Shown piece by piece: positions 8,730 through 17,503 of a DNA stretch of 64,000 nt. Positions within the stretch are counted from its first letter, which is position 1. Every line of letters begins with the position of its first letter. The DNA comes from Phycisphaerae bacterium. GTDB lineage: Bacteria; Planctomycetota; Phycisphaerae; Phycisphaerales; UBA1924. Under the pieces are notes generated by a model. That model saw only the letters and a list, made by a program, of their open reading frames with translations, was not told the origin of the DNA and did not search any database. The position numbers and the translations under genes are program-made. The DNA is taken from contig JAUILU010000002.1 in NCBI GenBank assembly GCA_030432905.1, positions 510,084 through 574,083 on the forward strand. Direction: 5' to 3'.

Positions 8730-10859
8730 ATGAACGCCGGCACCCAGACGCAGGAAACCGCACCCGTGATCAGGGTCGGGGTCGATTCACAGCAGTCGCG
8801 CCGCCAGCTCGACGGGCGTGAGTGGCTGTTGACCGACGGCGCGGGCGGGTACGCGATGGGCACCGCCAGCGGCGTACCGACCCGCAGGTACCACGGTTTG
8901 CTGGTCTCGGCGCTCTTGCCACCGGTCGAGCGGGTGATGCTCCTGCACTCGACAGCTGACATCCTCTGGCTCCACCCCGACACGCCAAGAGCCAGGCCGA
9001 TCGATCTGGCGGCGTTCGCGTTTCTCGACGGCACACGGCTGACCGGCGGGCCAGATCGGCTGGTGCAGTTTGCGATCGGCGACGAGGCGGTCTGGACCTA
9101 CGACGTCGGCGATGGGGCGGTGCTCACGAAGCGGCTTTATCTGCACGAATACCGAGCCGCGGCGACGTTGCGGTACGAACTCGAGGGCGCGCACGGCATG
9201 ATCGAGTGCCGACCGCTGCTGGGGTTGCGGGACCACCATCACCTGAACCACGCCGAAGACGAGCACGTCCGCCTCGCGGGCACGGCCTGCGGCACCTCGG
9301 CGACGATCCAGCGGGGCGAGATCACGATGACGCTTGACGCTGTCGGCGGATCGAACGCTTCGTTTACTGCCAAGCCCGACTGGTGGCACGGGCTTGAGTA
9401 TCAGCACGAGTCGAGCCGGGGCTACGACCACACCGAGTCTTTGTTCTGCCCGGGATCGTTCTATCTCGGGCTCGAAGAGCCGGCGATGCTGATTGCTCGG
9501 CTCGGCGGGCACGCGGAGGACGATGACCTGCGGGCCTGGCCCCCGGTGGGGCTTGTGGAGAAGCAGAGCCGGATCGAGTTCGATACGCAGGCGACCTTGA
9601 GCGACCGTGGGCATGACGAGGAAGAGGACCGCTGCATCGAGGCGCTCGTGCGGGCGGCGGATCAGTTTGTGGTCCGAAGGGCGCCGACACCGAGGGCGGC
9701 TCGCGACGAGCACTGCGATCTCTCGATCATGGCTGGGTACCCGTGGTTCGCGGACTGGGGCCGGGACGCGATGATCTCGATGCCCGGGCTGATGCTGAAT
9801 CAGGGCCGAACGAAAGAAGCGGCTTCGTTGCTCGCGACATTCGCCCACGCCGAGGACCGGGGCATGATCCCCAACCGGTTCTCCGATGAGGACGGCGAGC
9901 CCGAGTACAACACGGTCGATGCGAGCCTGTGGTTTGTTCATTCGGTGTGCAAGCTCGCCGAGGCGTGCGACGACCGCGAGATCCAGAACCAGATCCGAAG
10001 GGAACTGATCCCCGCGTGTCTCGAGGTGGTCGATGGGTACGTCGCGGGCACTCGCTACGGCATCAAGGTTGATCCCGCGGACGGGCTGGTGATGGCGGGA
10101 GACGAGACCACACAACTGACGTGGATGGATGCGCAGCGCGACGGCACCGTCTTTACGCCGAGGTTCGGCAAGCCCGTCGAGATCCAAGCGCTCTGGCAGT
10201 CGTCGCTCCGGTCGCTGGCAGCATTGGTTGAGCCGGGTGATGTGCCGCGCTCTCGCGATCTGACCTCTCGCGCTGACGCGGCGGCGGAGTCGATCCGCAG
10301 GCACTTCTGGTGCGACGAGCACGGGTGTGCTTATGACCGGCTCGAACCGACCAAGTCTGGCTGGCGTCAGGTCTTCGAGCTGCGCCCGAACCAGCTTTTC
10401 CTTGTGAGTTTGCCGCACATGCCGATCAGCCTTCAGCGGGCGCGTTCGCTCGTGCAGGTGTGCCGGGAGCGTCTGTGGACGCCAATGGGCATGCGGACGC
10501 TTGATGTACACGACGGCGCATACCGGGGCAGATTCGACGGCTCGATCCGCGAGCTCGACGCGGCGTACCACAACGGGACCGCGTGGCCCTGGCTGCTCGG
10601 ACCGATGGCCGAGGCGTGGCTTGTGGCGCACGAGTACTCAGCCGAGGCGTGTCACGAGGCCCGGCACATGGTTTCGTTCATGGTGAGAGACTTGGTAGAC
10701 CCGGCGTCGCCGAGCCTCGGCCAGTCGTACGAGGTGTACGACGGCGACACAGCACCGAAGCCACAACAGCCCGGCGGCTGTCCGGCGCAGGCGTGGTCGA
10801 TCGCCGAGGTTCTGCGTGTGCTGTTGCTGGTGCGGGGCTGCGAATCCGCGAAGGCGTAG
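8730..10859 (+). CDS. Glycogen debranching enzyme, bacterial/archaeal amylo-1,6-glucosidase type
   Basis: The 709-residue protein has the two-part layout of the single-function debranching enzymes. The N-terminal domain starts with [27 protein letters not shown] (the family's 'GGY..GT..G...R.YHG' signature). The C-terminal (alpha/alpha)6 barrel contains [20 protein letters not shown], the GH133-type catalytic region, and later [13 protein letters not shown]. The ATG at 8730 has GGAG at 8719-8722. It would remove alpha-1,6 branches during glycogen use. No other glycogen gene lies in the window, so it stands apart from a glg cluster. It diverges from guaB and converges with a small membrane-protein gene eight bases after its stop. 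Confidence 0.93.
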   Translation: MNAGTQTQETAPVIRVGVDSQQSRRQLDGREWLLTDGAGGYAMGTASGVPTRRYHGLLVSALLPPVERVMLLHSTADILWLHPDTPRARPIDLAAFAFLDGTRLTGGPDRLVQFAIGDEAVWTYDVGDGAVLTKRLYLHEYRAAATLRYELEGAHGMIECRPLLGLRDHHHLNHAEDEHVRLAGTACGTSATIQRGEITMTLDAVGGSNASFTAKPDWWHGLEYQHESSRGYDHTESLFCPGSFYLGLEEPAMLIARLGGHAEDDDLRAWPPVGLVEKQSRIEFDTQATLSDRGHDEEEDRCIEALVRAADQFVVRRAPTPRAARDEHCDLSIMAGYPWFADWGRDAMISMPGLMLNQGRTKEAASLLATFAHAEDRGMIPNRFSDEDGEPEYNTVDASLWFVHSVCKLAEACDDREIQNQIRRELIPACLEVVDGYVAGTRYGIKVDPADGLVMAGDETTQLTWMDAQRDGTVFTPRFGKPVEIQALWQSSLRSLAALVEPGDVPRSRDLTSRADAAAESIRRHFWCDEHGCAYDRLEPTKSGWRQVFELRPNQLFLVSLPHMPISLQRARSLVQVCRERLWTPMGMRTLDVHDGAYRGRFDGSIRELDAAYHNGTAWPWLLGPMAEAWLVAHEYSAEACHEARHMVSFMVRDLVDPASPSLGQSYEVYDGDTAPKPQQPGGCPAQAWSIAEVLRVLLLVRGCESAKA

Positions 10860-10866
10860 GGAGTGA

Positions 10867-11217
10867 CTAGGCGCGAGCGGGGTCGTTCTTATCGAGCGAC
10901 TGGATGAGTTGGTCGGCCTTCTTCGGGCTGATCCATCCGTCTGCGGCGCGTTTGGCAATCATCTCTTTGGCGTCTGTGCCCGAGCCTGCGGTGAGCATGC
11001 GGACGGCGTCGTCTGGTTGGACGGTTCCCTCGGCAACGTACGCCGCCATCTCACGTTTGGTGGACTCGCGCGAACGCGTGACTGAGATAGATTTGATCGT
11101 GCCGCAGCCGATACAGAAGGCAGCAAAGAGCAGGCCGCCGGCAATGGCGATGATCGGGACGAAGTCGTCCGCGATTGCATCCGAGAGAGAGTTCGCAGCA
11201 AGTGTGGCGTTAATCAT
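10867..11217 (-). CDS. Small single-span membrane protein with short cytoplasmic helical domain
   Basis: I prefer the ATG at 11217, which has AGGG about eight bases upstream, over a TTG nine codons earlier. The 116-residue product has one membrane helix (FVPIIAIAGGLLFAAFCIGCG). A basic stretch follows (SRESTKREMAAYVAEG), then two short helical repeats with 'DG-W-I-S-P-K-K-A' character, similar to SHOCT-like oligomerisation segments. The upstream gene, 17 bases away, carries the same membrane-basic-helix plan and the matching stretch 'REIAAYIAEGSMTPEQG'. The pair are paralogues and probably one transcript. Function unknown; helix-mediated self-assembly is only a suggestion. Confidence 0.65.
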   Translation of the reverse strand: MINATLAANSLSDAIADDFVPIIAIAGGLLFAAFCIGCGTIKSISVTRSRESTKREMAAYVAEGTVQPDDAVRMLTAGSGTDAKEMIAKRAADGWISPKKADQLIQSLDKNDPARA

Positions 11218-11234
11218 TTGGTACCCTGTCAATT

Positions 11235-11462
11235 CTATGAGCAACGTTTGTCGTCGCCGGCCTTCATGAGTCGTTCGCCCTGCTCGGGAGTCATCGAGCC
11301 CTCGGCGATGTATGCCGCGATTTCTCTGCGGGAGCGTTCCCGGCTCCCGGTTGTGACGATGCGTTTGATGGCGCTGAACACGATGGCGACGATGGCGATC
11401 GTGCCGCCGATGACAAAGATCAGGTTCTCGCCGTCAAAGATGTGGTTGATCAGTTCGTCCAT
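11235..11462 (-). CDS. Very small membrane protein, paralogue of the gene downstream
   Basis: This is a 75-residue product from an ATG at 11462. It has one membrane helix (ENLIFVIGGTIAIVAIVFSAI), then RERSRREIAAYIAEG and SMTPEQGERLMKAG, a short helix-turn-helix-like repeat that the larger neighbour has in two copies. The stop (TAG at 11235-11237) lies just ahead of the next gene's start. Conservation of the motif between two adjacent genes argues that this short frame is real. No function can be assigned. Confidence 0.6.
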   Translation of the reverse strand: MDELINHIFDGENLIFVIGGTIAIVAIVFSAIKRIVTTGSRERSRREIAAYIAEGSMTPEQGERLMKAGDDKRCS

Positions 11463-11591
11463 CAGTGCTCTCCGCGTGTGTCCGCAGGCGTAGTTGGGAT
11501 TGTCCTTGGCCTGCTTTCAGGAGAATGACCCGAATTGCCATGATTCTACCCGAAACCCGGCTTTGCAGGGCCGGAATCCGTATTCTCGGGC

Positions 11592-12284
11592 ATGGAATCT
11601 GCCGAGCGTGAGGTCGTTGAATCGGTTCTCGGGGCGTACCGCGACGGTGTGTTCCCGATGGCCGAGAGCGCCGACGCCGCTGCGGTCGGTAGCCCGATCG
11701 GGTGGTACAGGCCCGATCCTCGGGCGGTGCTCCCGATCAAGCCGGGAGCGTTGGAGCTGACCGAGGGCGTGCACATCCCGCGCCGCTTGATGCGGACGGT
11801 CAGGTCGGGCCGGTTCAAGGTGACGACCGATGTGGCGTTTGAAGCCGTCGTGCGGGGCTGCGCTCTGCCGAGGAAAGACACAGAGAGTTCCAGCGGCGAG
11901 ACATGGATCGACGACCGGATCTACGGCGCGTTCTGCCTGCTGCACGAAGCGGGCCATGCGCACTCGATCGAGACCTGGCGAGAGAACGACGAGGGTGAAC
12001 TGGTTCTCGTCGGCGGTGTCTACGGCCTTGCCGTCGGGGGCGTGTTCTGCGGCGAGAGCATGTTCAGTCTTCCCGAACTCGGCGGGCGCGACGCGTCCAA
12101 GGTCGCGCTCGTGCACCTCATCCAGCACTGCACGCGGCTCGGCTTCTCGGCCATCGACACGCAGTTCACCAACCCGCACATCGAGCAGTTCGGCGTGGTC
12201 GAGGTGCCGCTGGAACGTTATCTCGACCTGCTTGAGCGCGTGCGCGATGAAGTGATTACGTGGACGCCTCTTCCGGCCGAGTGA
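11592..12284 (+). CDS. aat: Leucyl/phenylalanyl-tRNA--protein transferase
   Basis: Aat moves Leu or Phe from aminoacyl-tRNA onto N-terminal Arg or Lys of proteins, marking them for ClpS/ClpAP (N-end rule). The 230-residue protein has the family core: GWYRPDPRAVLPI near residue 36, ETWIDDRIYGAFCLLHEAGHAHSIE, then GGVYGLAVGGVFCGESMFS and a final DTQFTNPHIEQFGV. Length and motif order fit the E. coli enzyme. The 3' end overlaps the tail of the minus-strand zinc-ribbon gene by 29 bases. No clp genes are seen nearby. Confidence 0.95.
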   Translation: MESAEREVVESVLGAYRDGVFPMAESADAAAVGSPIGWYRPDPRAVLPIKPGALELTEGVHIPRRLMRTVRSGRFKVTTDVAFEAVVRGCALPRKDTESSSGETWIDDRIYGAFCLLHEAGHAHSIETWRENDEGELVLVGGVYGLAVGGVFCGESMFSLPELGGRDASKVALVHLIQHCTRLGFSAIDTQFTNPHIEQFGVVEVPLERYLDLLERVRDEVITWTPLPAE

Positions 12285-12789
12285 TCGGCGCGTTGCACTC
12301 GGGGCAGGTGTCGGCTTCGATGGTGGAGATGTCGTAGAGGCATTTGGAGCAGTGTGATTCGTAGAATTTCTGTCGTCTTGCGAGCGCACCTCCAGCGATG
12401 AACGATGTACCCACGGATAAAACCGTGAACAGAATAGAGAAGGTAAGGGCTACCGGTAGAAGGCCGAGATCGCTAAATCCAGCTGACCACGAACTCAAGG
12501 CAAGCAAGACGATTATTGCAAGGCATGCCATCGGGATCGTACCGTAGGCGGCGTAAAGAAGGACAAGCTCTTCGTGCTTGCGGTGATGCCACGGCTGCGG
12601 TTTGCGAATGTTGATTAGTGCAAGTATGTGCGGAAAATAGAGTAAAAAAGCAAGATACAGCAAAACTGATGTCGGCACGATGTAGTACATACATGCGATC
12701 GAAACCGCGACCACAAGGTAGACAACGAGGCCGATCAGTATGGCGGTACTGGACCGCTTTGTGAACCTGTTGTGTGTTAGCTTTGTCAC
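12256..12789 (-). CDS. Membrane protein with C-terminal zinc ribbon
   Basis: This 177-residue protein has about four hydrophobic segments first (for example ILIGLVVYLVVAVSIACMYY and MACLAIIVLLALSSW). It ends with a ribbon, CSKCLYDISTIEADTCPECNAPI. That reverses the order of the two proteins at the window start, which have ribbons at the N-terminus. The start is probably GTG at 12789, with GGTGG a few bases upstream. Base composition here is visibly richer in A and T than the flanking genes, which may mean relaxed selection or recent arrival. The 3' end overlaps the end of aat. Function unknown. Confidence 0.75.
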   Translation of the reverse strand: MTKLTHNRFTKRSSTAILIGLVVYLVVAVSIACMYYIVPTSVLLYLAFLLYFPHILALINIRKPQPWHHRKHEELVLLYAAYGTIPMACLAIIVLLALSSWSAGFSDLGLLPVALTFSILFTVLSVGTSFIAGGALARRQKFYESHCSKCLYDISTIEADTCPECNAPITRPEEAST

Positions 12790-12837
12790 CGTGAATCCAC
12801 CATTGAAACATACGTTGTTTTCAATAGTATGGCTTTG

Positions 12838-13632
12838 TTACCGGTTCCGGATCATCCACGCGAGGTGGCGCATGCCGTCGCGGAAAGGGCGGAGGTGGGG
12901 CGGTCGGTCTCGGCCCGCGGGCCTGATGGAAACAGGGCACTGGCCGATGACGAGGTCTGTCTTGGCGGCTTTGACGATCATCTCGCTGGCGAATTCCATC
13001 CCGGTGCACTCGAACGTGACGCGGTCCAAGGCTTGGCGTGTAATGGCGCGGTAGCCGCAGTGGAAATCGCGGACGTCGGTACCAGAGAGCAGCCGGCCAA
13101 CGGCGGAGAGCATCGGCGCGCCGATGGTCCGGTTGAGCCAAGGCAATGACTTCGCGGTCTGGCCCTTGTCGTCGAACCTAGAGCCTATGACCATGTCGCA
13201 GCCGTCATCGATCCGTGCGAGCAGGCTGCCGATCTCGGAGAAATCGTGCTGCCCGTCGGCGTCACCGATGACGATGACGTCACCCAGTGCGTGCTGCATC
13301 CCGCCGCGGATCGCGCTGCCGTAGCCCTTGGTTTCGACGGTGACGATCGTTGCACCGGCTTGCTTTGCGAGAGAGACCGATTTGTCGGTGCTGCCGTTGT
13401 CGGCGACGATGACCTCGACGTGCTCGCGGGCGGACTCGGACCACGCAAAGATCTCATTGACAACGCCGGCGATCGTGGCTTCCTCGTTGAGACACGGAAC
13501 GACAACCGAGACGCGCGGGTCCGCGAACGCGACGGCGACCGATTCTGCGGGCCGCGTGCGCATCGGCTTCGGCTCGACTATCGGCGCGTCGTTGCGTGTC
13601 GTTGCGTCAGTCTGTTGTGGGTTGTTGTTCAT
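12838..13632 (-). CDS. Family 2 glycosyltransferase (dolichol-phosphate-mannose synthase-like)
   Basis: At 264 residues it is one GT-A domain. It opens SVVVPCLNEEATIAGVV near residue 39, keeps DNGSTDKS, and has the metal-binding DADGQHD for DxD. The acceptor-side 'GSRF...G' and 'DFHCGYRAI' blocks are typical of undecaprenyl- or dolichyl-phosphate sugar synthases. No membrane helices are seen after the domain, so it is cytosolic or peripheral. Its start lies inside the last 26 bases of the upstream GT39-type gene. It likely charges a polyprenyl phosphate for that membrane transferase; this is inferred from the pairing. Confidence 0.85.
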   Translation of the reverse strand: MNNNPQQTDATTRNDAPIVEPKPMRTRPAESVAVAFADPRVSVVVPCLNEEATIAGVVNEIFAWSESAREHVEVIVADNGSTDKSVSLAKQAGATIVTVETKGYGSAIRGGMQHALGDVIVIGDADGQHDFSEIGSLLARIDDGCDMVIGSRFDDKGQTAKSLPWLNRTIGAPMLSAVGRLLSGTDVRDFHCGYRAITRQALDRVTFECTGMEFASEMIVKAAKTDLVIGQCPVSIRPAGRDRPPHLRPFRDGMRHLAWMIRNR

Positions 13633-15010
13633 CTTGTATCTGTTTACTCGGTAGTAGGGTAGCGGCCGCGACCCACCAGATCGCCCACGCGGTCATGGAG
13701 TACCTTGAGAAGGGCTGGAGAAGGAGCGCGTGTGCCCCGACGACGGCGAACGAGCCGAGTATCAGAGCCGCCGGAGTGTACTGTTTGCGTTTGATGAGTG
13801 CAGCGCACGCCGCGAGCGCAAGAAGACCGATCGCCGGATGGATGAGGTTGCGGGTCATGCCGATGGGCCACTTGCGGTAAAGCCACGCCTGCGGGCCGAC
13901 GCCGGCTTTGTCGTGGAATCGTGCGTCGATGAGTTCATTAATCGAGGCCGAGAAATTGGGGGCTGACCCAGGTTCGGATGTGTCGCGTTTGCCGAGCCGG
14001 CGCATCAGCCAGCGGAGTTCGTCGTGGGTGTAGGGCGAGCCGGGTGCCATCGCGTTCGACTGCCACAGCGTCGCGTGCCCGACCGCTTTGATGTAGCCGA
14101 CCGGGTTGTCAGAGATGCTTTCTTTTGCCCACGAGCCAAGAAACGCTGATCGATCGAAGTCTTCGATGCTCCCGATCCGGTTGTAGTAGCCGAGAACCTC
14201 GGCTTCTGATGGGGGCAGCTCTTGGAACAAGTCTTGGGCCAGTTGTTCTCCTTCTTCGGGGAGTTCAAAGTCGGGTGTGAGAAGCTGCGAACGGGCGAGA
14301 CCTCCCCAGAGAGCTAAGCCGTCGGTCTCGACGATTTTGGGTGTGCCCCGGTTTGTGTTATAGACAAGCCAGGGGGCCATGAGGAACACCATTCCTGCGA
14401 CGCACGCGATCGCGGGGCGGGGGCTTCGTTTGAGATTCGGCGCACCGAGCGCGCAGGCAAGGAACACAAACGGCAGCCAGGCCTGCATCGCGGGCCGGGC
14501 GAGGACCGCCGCCGAGATAGCCAGCCCGGCGACAAACGCGTGGAGGATGAGCCGGTGTTGGCGCACTGATACGGCTGCCGCGGCGCTGAGCATGACGAGA
14601 AAGAGTGTCAGCGTCTCAGCCAGTGCGTAGTGCTCGAAGAGGAAGAGCCAAGGCTCGAGCGCGATGACCACACCCGCGGTCAGCCCGGCTCGGCTGCCGG
14701 CGATTGTGCGAGCGGTGTGAAACGCAAGGAGCGATGTTGCAATTCCAAGGATCGCTTGCGCGATAAGCACGGCATGAGCGTTCTCACCGATCGTGCGGAA
14801 TGCAGCCGCGAGAAAGAGTGCGTATCCGGGGGTGCGTGTTGTTGGAAAATCGGGCCACGTACCGTGGGCCAGTTGTTGGCCCCAGGCCAAGTAGCCGGAG
14901 CCGTCGTTGGTGATGATGAGCGGGAGCGTGAGGACGCCGAGCAATCTGGCCGCCGCGGCGATTGAGAGGATGAGCATGAACTGCCCGCGTGTTGTCTTGG
15001 GCAGCTTCAT
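13607..15010 (-). CDS. GT39-type membrane glycosyltransferase (ArnT/PMT-like)
   Basis: I take the ATG at 15010, where ATGA overlaps the previous stop, instead of a much longer frame in poor codons. The 467-residue protein has about nine to ten hydrophobic helices and starts MKLPKTTRGQFMLILSIAAA. An early acidic loop, NDGSGYLAWGQ, holds the catalytic Asp position expected after helix 1, and PTTRTPGYALFLAAAF follows. This family moves a sugar from a polyprenyl phosphate to an acceptor at the outer membrane face. The GT2 gene downstream overlaps it, and three sulfotransferase-like genes precede it, so a sulfated surface product is plausible. The acceptor is unknown. Confidence 0.8.
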   Translation of the reverse strand: MKLPKTTRGQFMLILSIAAAARLLGVLTLPLIITNDGSGYLAWGQQLAHGTWPDFPTTRTPGYALFLAAAFRTIGENAHAVLIAQAILGIATSLLAFHTARTIAGSRAGLTAGVVIALEPWLFLFEHYALAETLTLFLVMLSAAAAVSVRQHRLILHAFVAGLAISAAVLARPAMQAWLPFVFLACALGAPNLKRSPRPAIACVAGMVFLMAPWLVYNTNRGTPKIVETDGLALWGGLARSQLLTPDFELPEEGEQLAQDLFQELPPSEAEVLGYYNRIGSIEDFDRSAFLGSWAKESISDNPVGYIKAVGHATLWQSNAMAPGSPYTHDELRWLMRRLGKRDTSEPGSAPNFSASINELIDARFHDKAGVGPQAWLYRKWPIGMTRNLIHPAIGLLALAACAALIKRKQYTPAALILGSFAVVGAHALLLQPFSRYSMTAWAIWWVAAATLLPSKQIQDEQQPTTD

Positions 15011-15789
15011 GATGTACTCAAATAGTCGCTCGCGGTTTCGTGCCAGCCGGTGTGGCGGAGGAATGTACCGACGACGGGGTCGTTGAGGTACGCGTCGATG
15101 GCTTGCTTCGGGACGTCGGTGCGGTGCTCGCTCAGGACGCGGTGTGGGTTCCGGCCCGCGATGGTTTCGCCGGACGATTCGTGGTATGTGTTGGCCTTGT
15201 ATCTCGTTGCGATCTCGACCTGGTCGTCGCTGAACTCTGCGTCCCACGCGGCCCAGAGCTTGCGGAAAAAACGCCTGGGCGTGGAGGTGAACTCGTCGAA
15301 TGTCACCCGGCTCGCTGGCGGCTGGTGCATGTACCTGTGCAGAAAGATGCGCACGGTCTCAAGATCGAACGGCTCGCGGATCGTGTCGGTCCAGTTGCGG
15401 GTGTACAAGCTGTTGAGCCGGGCGATCGGGTTGCGGATCAGGAACGCTGTGCGGTGCCCGGGCCAGAACCGCGCGACCTCGGCAGGGTCGATCATCGAGT
15501 GCGGCAGCTTGACGATGACCGTGTCGCTCTGCTGCTGTTCTGCGATTCGGACAAACACACGCTCTGCGAGCTGGATGGTCTCTGTGCAGAGCCGTTCATC
15601 GTGCGCAAGGTGCAGCTTGTGGAGTTCGACTTGTTCGGGCGGGTAGCTGTAGGGAGGCCCAGTCCGGTCCCAGGGTCCAAACGGCTCGTCGGCGACGGCG
15701 TAGCCGAGGGCCTTTGCGGATGAGTACACGACAGCGCTTGAGCCGCTGCGCGTCATCGTGAAAAGCCAGACCACGCGCGGCGTGCTCAC
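15007..15789 (-). CDS. Sulfotransferase-family protein, paralogue C
   Basis: This 260-residue P-loop protein has a GTG start overlapping the preceding stop (GTGA). The 5'-phosphosulfate loop reads FTMTRSGSSAVVY near residue 10. The 3'-phosphate-binding region reads FLIRNPIARLNSLYTR near residue 138. Both fit PAPS-dependent sulfotransferases. A block DEPFGPWDRTGPPYSYP near residue 34 is shared with the two neighbouring paralogues and seems specific to this set. It would move sulfate from PAPS to a sugar or lipid. No PAPS-making genes are in the window, and the acceptor is unknown. Confidence 0.75.
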   Translation of the reverse strand: MSTPRVVWLFTMTRSGSSAVVYSSAKALGYAVADEPFGPWDRTGPPYSYPPEQVELHKLHLAHDERLCTETIQLAERVFVRIAEQQQSDTVIVKLPHSMIDPAEVARFWPGHRTAFLIRNPIARLNSLYTRNWTDTIREPFDLETVRIFLHRYMHQPPASRVTFDEFTSTPRRFFRKLWAAWDAEFSDDQVEIATRYKANTYHESSGETIAGRNPHRVLSEHRTDVPKQAIDAYLNDPVVGTFLRHTGWHETASDYLSTS

Positions 15790-16637
15790 GGCCTGTCTCG
15801 TTTACCGGTCAACTGCGCCAGTTTGCTGCTGATCCGCACACGAATACTCGGCGGGGCCTTGATGTACTTGCTGGCCTTCTGCGACCAGCCCAGCCTCTTG
15901 AATAGGTCTTGCATGAACGGGTCGGAGAGGTAGGCGTCGACGGCTTCTTCTGGGACGGACTTTGCCGAGTCGCTGACGGTTCTGCTCGGTTTGTTTTCCG
16001 GCTCAACACCGCCGCTGTTGCCGTGGTAGTTGCCTTGTTGGTAGGCGACCGCGGCATCGACATCGCCCAGCGTGGCTTCCCAGCCGAACGCGTTGAACAG
16101 CTTGGCGAAGTACGCGTGGGGATCGTCGCGGAGCGACTCGAAGACGAGCGTTTGCGAGTCGGGCAGCGAGAGCCAGCGTTCGGCGTATTCGCGGAAGAAG
16201 TCGAGGTCGTGGTTCGGGCGGACGATCGAGGTCCAGCCGCGGGCGTGAATGCTCGCGAGTCGGCGCAGCGGGTTGCGGATCAGCCAGACGCCGCGGTCGT
16301 CGGGGAATTGTTCCGTCAGTTCGCTTGGTATGAAACGCAGGTGCGGGTGCTTGCTGACGATCCGCGAACTCGACGAACGATCCGCGAGTATGTGCAGGAG
16401 CGATCGCGTGAGCTCGGCGATCTCGGGCGTGAGCACCGCGCCGGACTGCTTGAACATGCGGACAAGCTCGGCTTGCTCGGGCGGGAAGCTGTAGGGCGGT
16501 TCGGTTCGGACCCACGGGCCCATGATCTCGTCGGCGACCGGCGCGTTCCAGGGCGCGGCGGCGGCGTACGCCGTTATCGACGAACCTGATCGCGCCAGGC
16601 TGAACACCCATCCGACACTCAGCGAGTCCCGCTTCAT
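15786..16637 (-). CDS. Sulfotransferase-family protein, paralogue B
   Basis: The protein has 283 residues. Its phosphate loop is FSLARSGSSITAYA near residue 13, its second site WLIRNPLRRLASIHARGW near residue 120. It contains the shared DEIMGPWVRTEPPYSFP block. The late part aligns with paralogue C (VPEEAVDAYLSDPFMQDLFKRLGW against the other's VPKQAIDAYLNDPVVGTFLRHTGW). ATGA junctions join it to both neighbours, which indicates translational coupling. A short basic C-terminal tail is present only in this copy. The likely role is PAPS-dependent sulfation; the acceptor is not readable. Confidence 0.75.
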   Translation of the reverse strand: MKRDSLSVGWVFSLARSGSSITAYAAAAPWNAPVADEIMGPWVRTEPPYSFPPEQAELVRMFKQSGAVLTPEIAELTRSLLHILADRSSSSRIVSKHPHLRFIPSELTEQFPDDRGVWLIRNPLRRLASIHARGWTSIVRPNHDLDFFREYAERWLSLPDSQTLVFESLRDDPHAYFAKLFNAFGWEATLGDVDAAVAYQQGNYHGNSGGVEPENKPSRTVSDSAKSVPEEAVDAYLSDPFMQDLFKRLGWSQKASKYIKAPPSIRVRISSKLAQLTGKRDRP

Positions 16638-17482
16638 CGGTTGACCCCGGCGGTTGCGCCGGTGTACGCGCGGATCAACCGTCGCGGCAACCAGCCCTCG
16701 TACGCCCGGCGGTTCACGGGCCAGCCCTGCTCGTGCATGAAGTTGTGGATCTCGTCATCGGCGAGGTACACGTCGAGCAACTCCGCGGGCGCGGCCCAGC
16801 CCGATTCGCTCTTCGGTGTGAACCCCGAGGCAACCGTCCGCTTCTCCGCGGACGAGTCGTGGTACTGCTCGGCGAGGTACGAGCACGCGCGCCCGATCTC
16901 CTCGTCGGTCGCGGGCAAGCCCCAGCCGGCGTAGAGCGCTTTGAAGAAGTCGTGTGGAGTGGCGCGCATGTCCTCGAAGCGGAGCTTGGTCTCGGCGTCG
17001 TTCCACCTGTGAAGGAACGTGCGGTAGACGCCGAGTTCGTAGGGGTCGTTGAGCATGTGCTCCCAGCCGCGGGCGTAGCAGCTGTTGGCCCGGCGGAGCG
17101 GGTTGCGGATGAGGTGCGCCTGGTGGTGCTCGATGCCCTGCGCCGAAGTCGCGCCGAACCACGTGTTGAAGTCCTTGGGCGTGAACATCAGGTGCGGGCA
17201 CTTGCAGACGACCCAGCCTTTGCCTGTCTCGTCGCGCTCGGCGAGTTCGCGGATAATGTCGTGGGCGAGGCCGACGATCTCCGCGGTCAGCACATGACCC
17301 ACGGCGCGGAACGCGCGGACAAGCTCCGCCTGGCGCTTCGGCATGTTGTGCGGCGGACCGGTGCGGTCCCAAGGGCCGAATAGCTCGTCGGCGACGGGCA
17401 GACCCCACGGAGCCGCGGCGGCATAACTCGCGGCGGACGAGCCGGAGCGAACAAGACTGAATATCCAGCCGACGTGGACCAT
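16634..17482 (-). CDS. Sulfotransferase-family protein, paralogue A
   Basis: The protein has 282 residues from the ATG at 17482; a TTG two codons earlier is also possible, and neither has a clear ribosome site. Loop FSLVRSGSSAASYA is near residue 10 and HLIRNPLRRANSCYARGW near residue 130, the expected PAPS contacts. It has the shared DELFGPWDRTGPP block. Its end (YLADDEIHNFMHEQGWP) again matches the other two. It is the first of three copies in a row, each overlapping the next by four bases. Divergence among them suggests different acceptors or positions of sulfation rather than simple dosage. Confidence 0.75.
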   Translation of the reverse strand: MVHVGWIFSLVRSGSSAASYAAAAPWGLPVADELFGPWDRTGPPHNMPKRQAELVRAFRAVGHVLTAEIVGLAHDIIRELAERDETGKGWVVCKCPHLMFTPKDFNTWFGATSAQGIEHHQAHLIRNPLRRANSCYARGWEHMLNDPYELGVYRTFLHRWNDAETKLRFEDMRATPHDFFKALYAGWGLPATDEEIGRACSYLAEQYHDSSAEKRTVASGFTPKSESGWAAPAELLDVYLADDEIHNFMHEQGWPVNRRAYEGWLPRRLIRAYTGATAGVNR

Positions 17483-17503
17483 GCTCAAGCGTATGCGCGC
17501 CGG

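Noticed and set aside
8787-10631. A 614-codon minus-strand frame opposite the debranching enzyme
   Set aside because: The plus-strand product has clear family motifs over the same span; the antisense frame has none.
11517-12389. A 290-codon minus-strand frame opposite aat
   Set aside because: Aat is well supported on the plus strand; the other frame is a shadow.
13607-15247. Longer version of the GT39-type gene starting at 15247
   Set aside because: The extra 79 codons are Arg/Pro-rich shadow of the sulfotransferase gene; the ATG at 15010 overlaps the previous stop in the same way as its neighbours.
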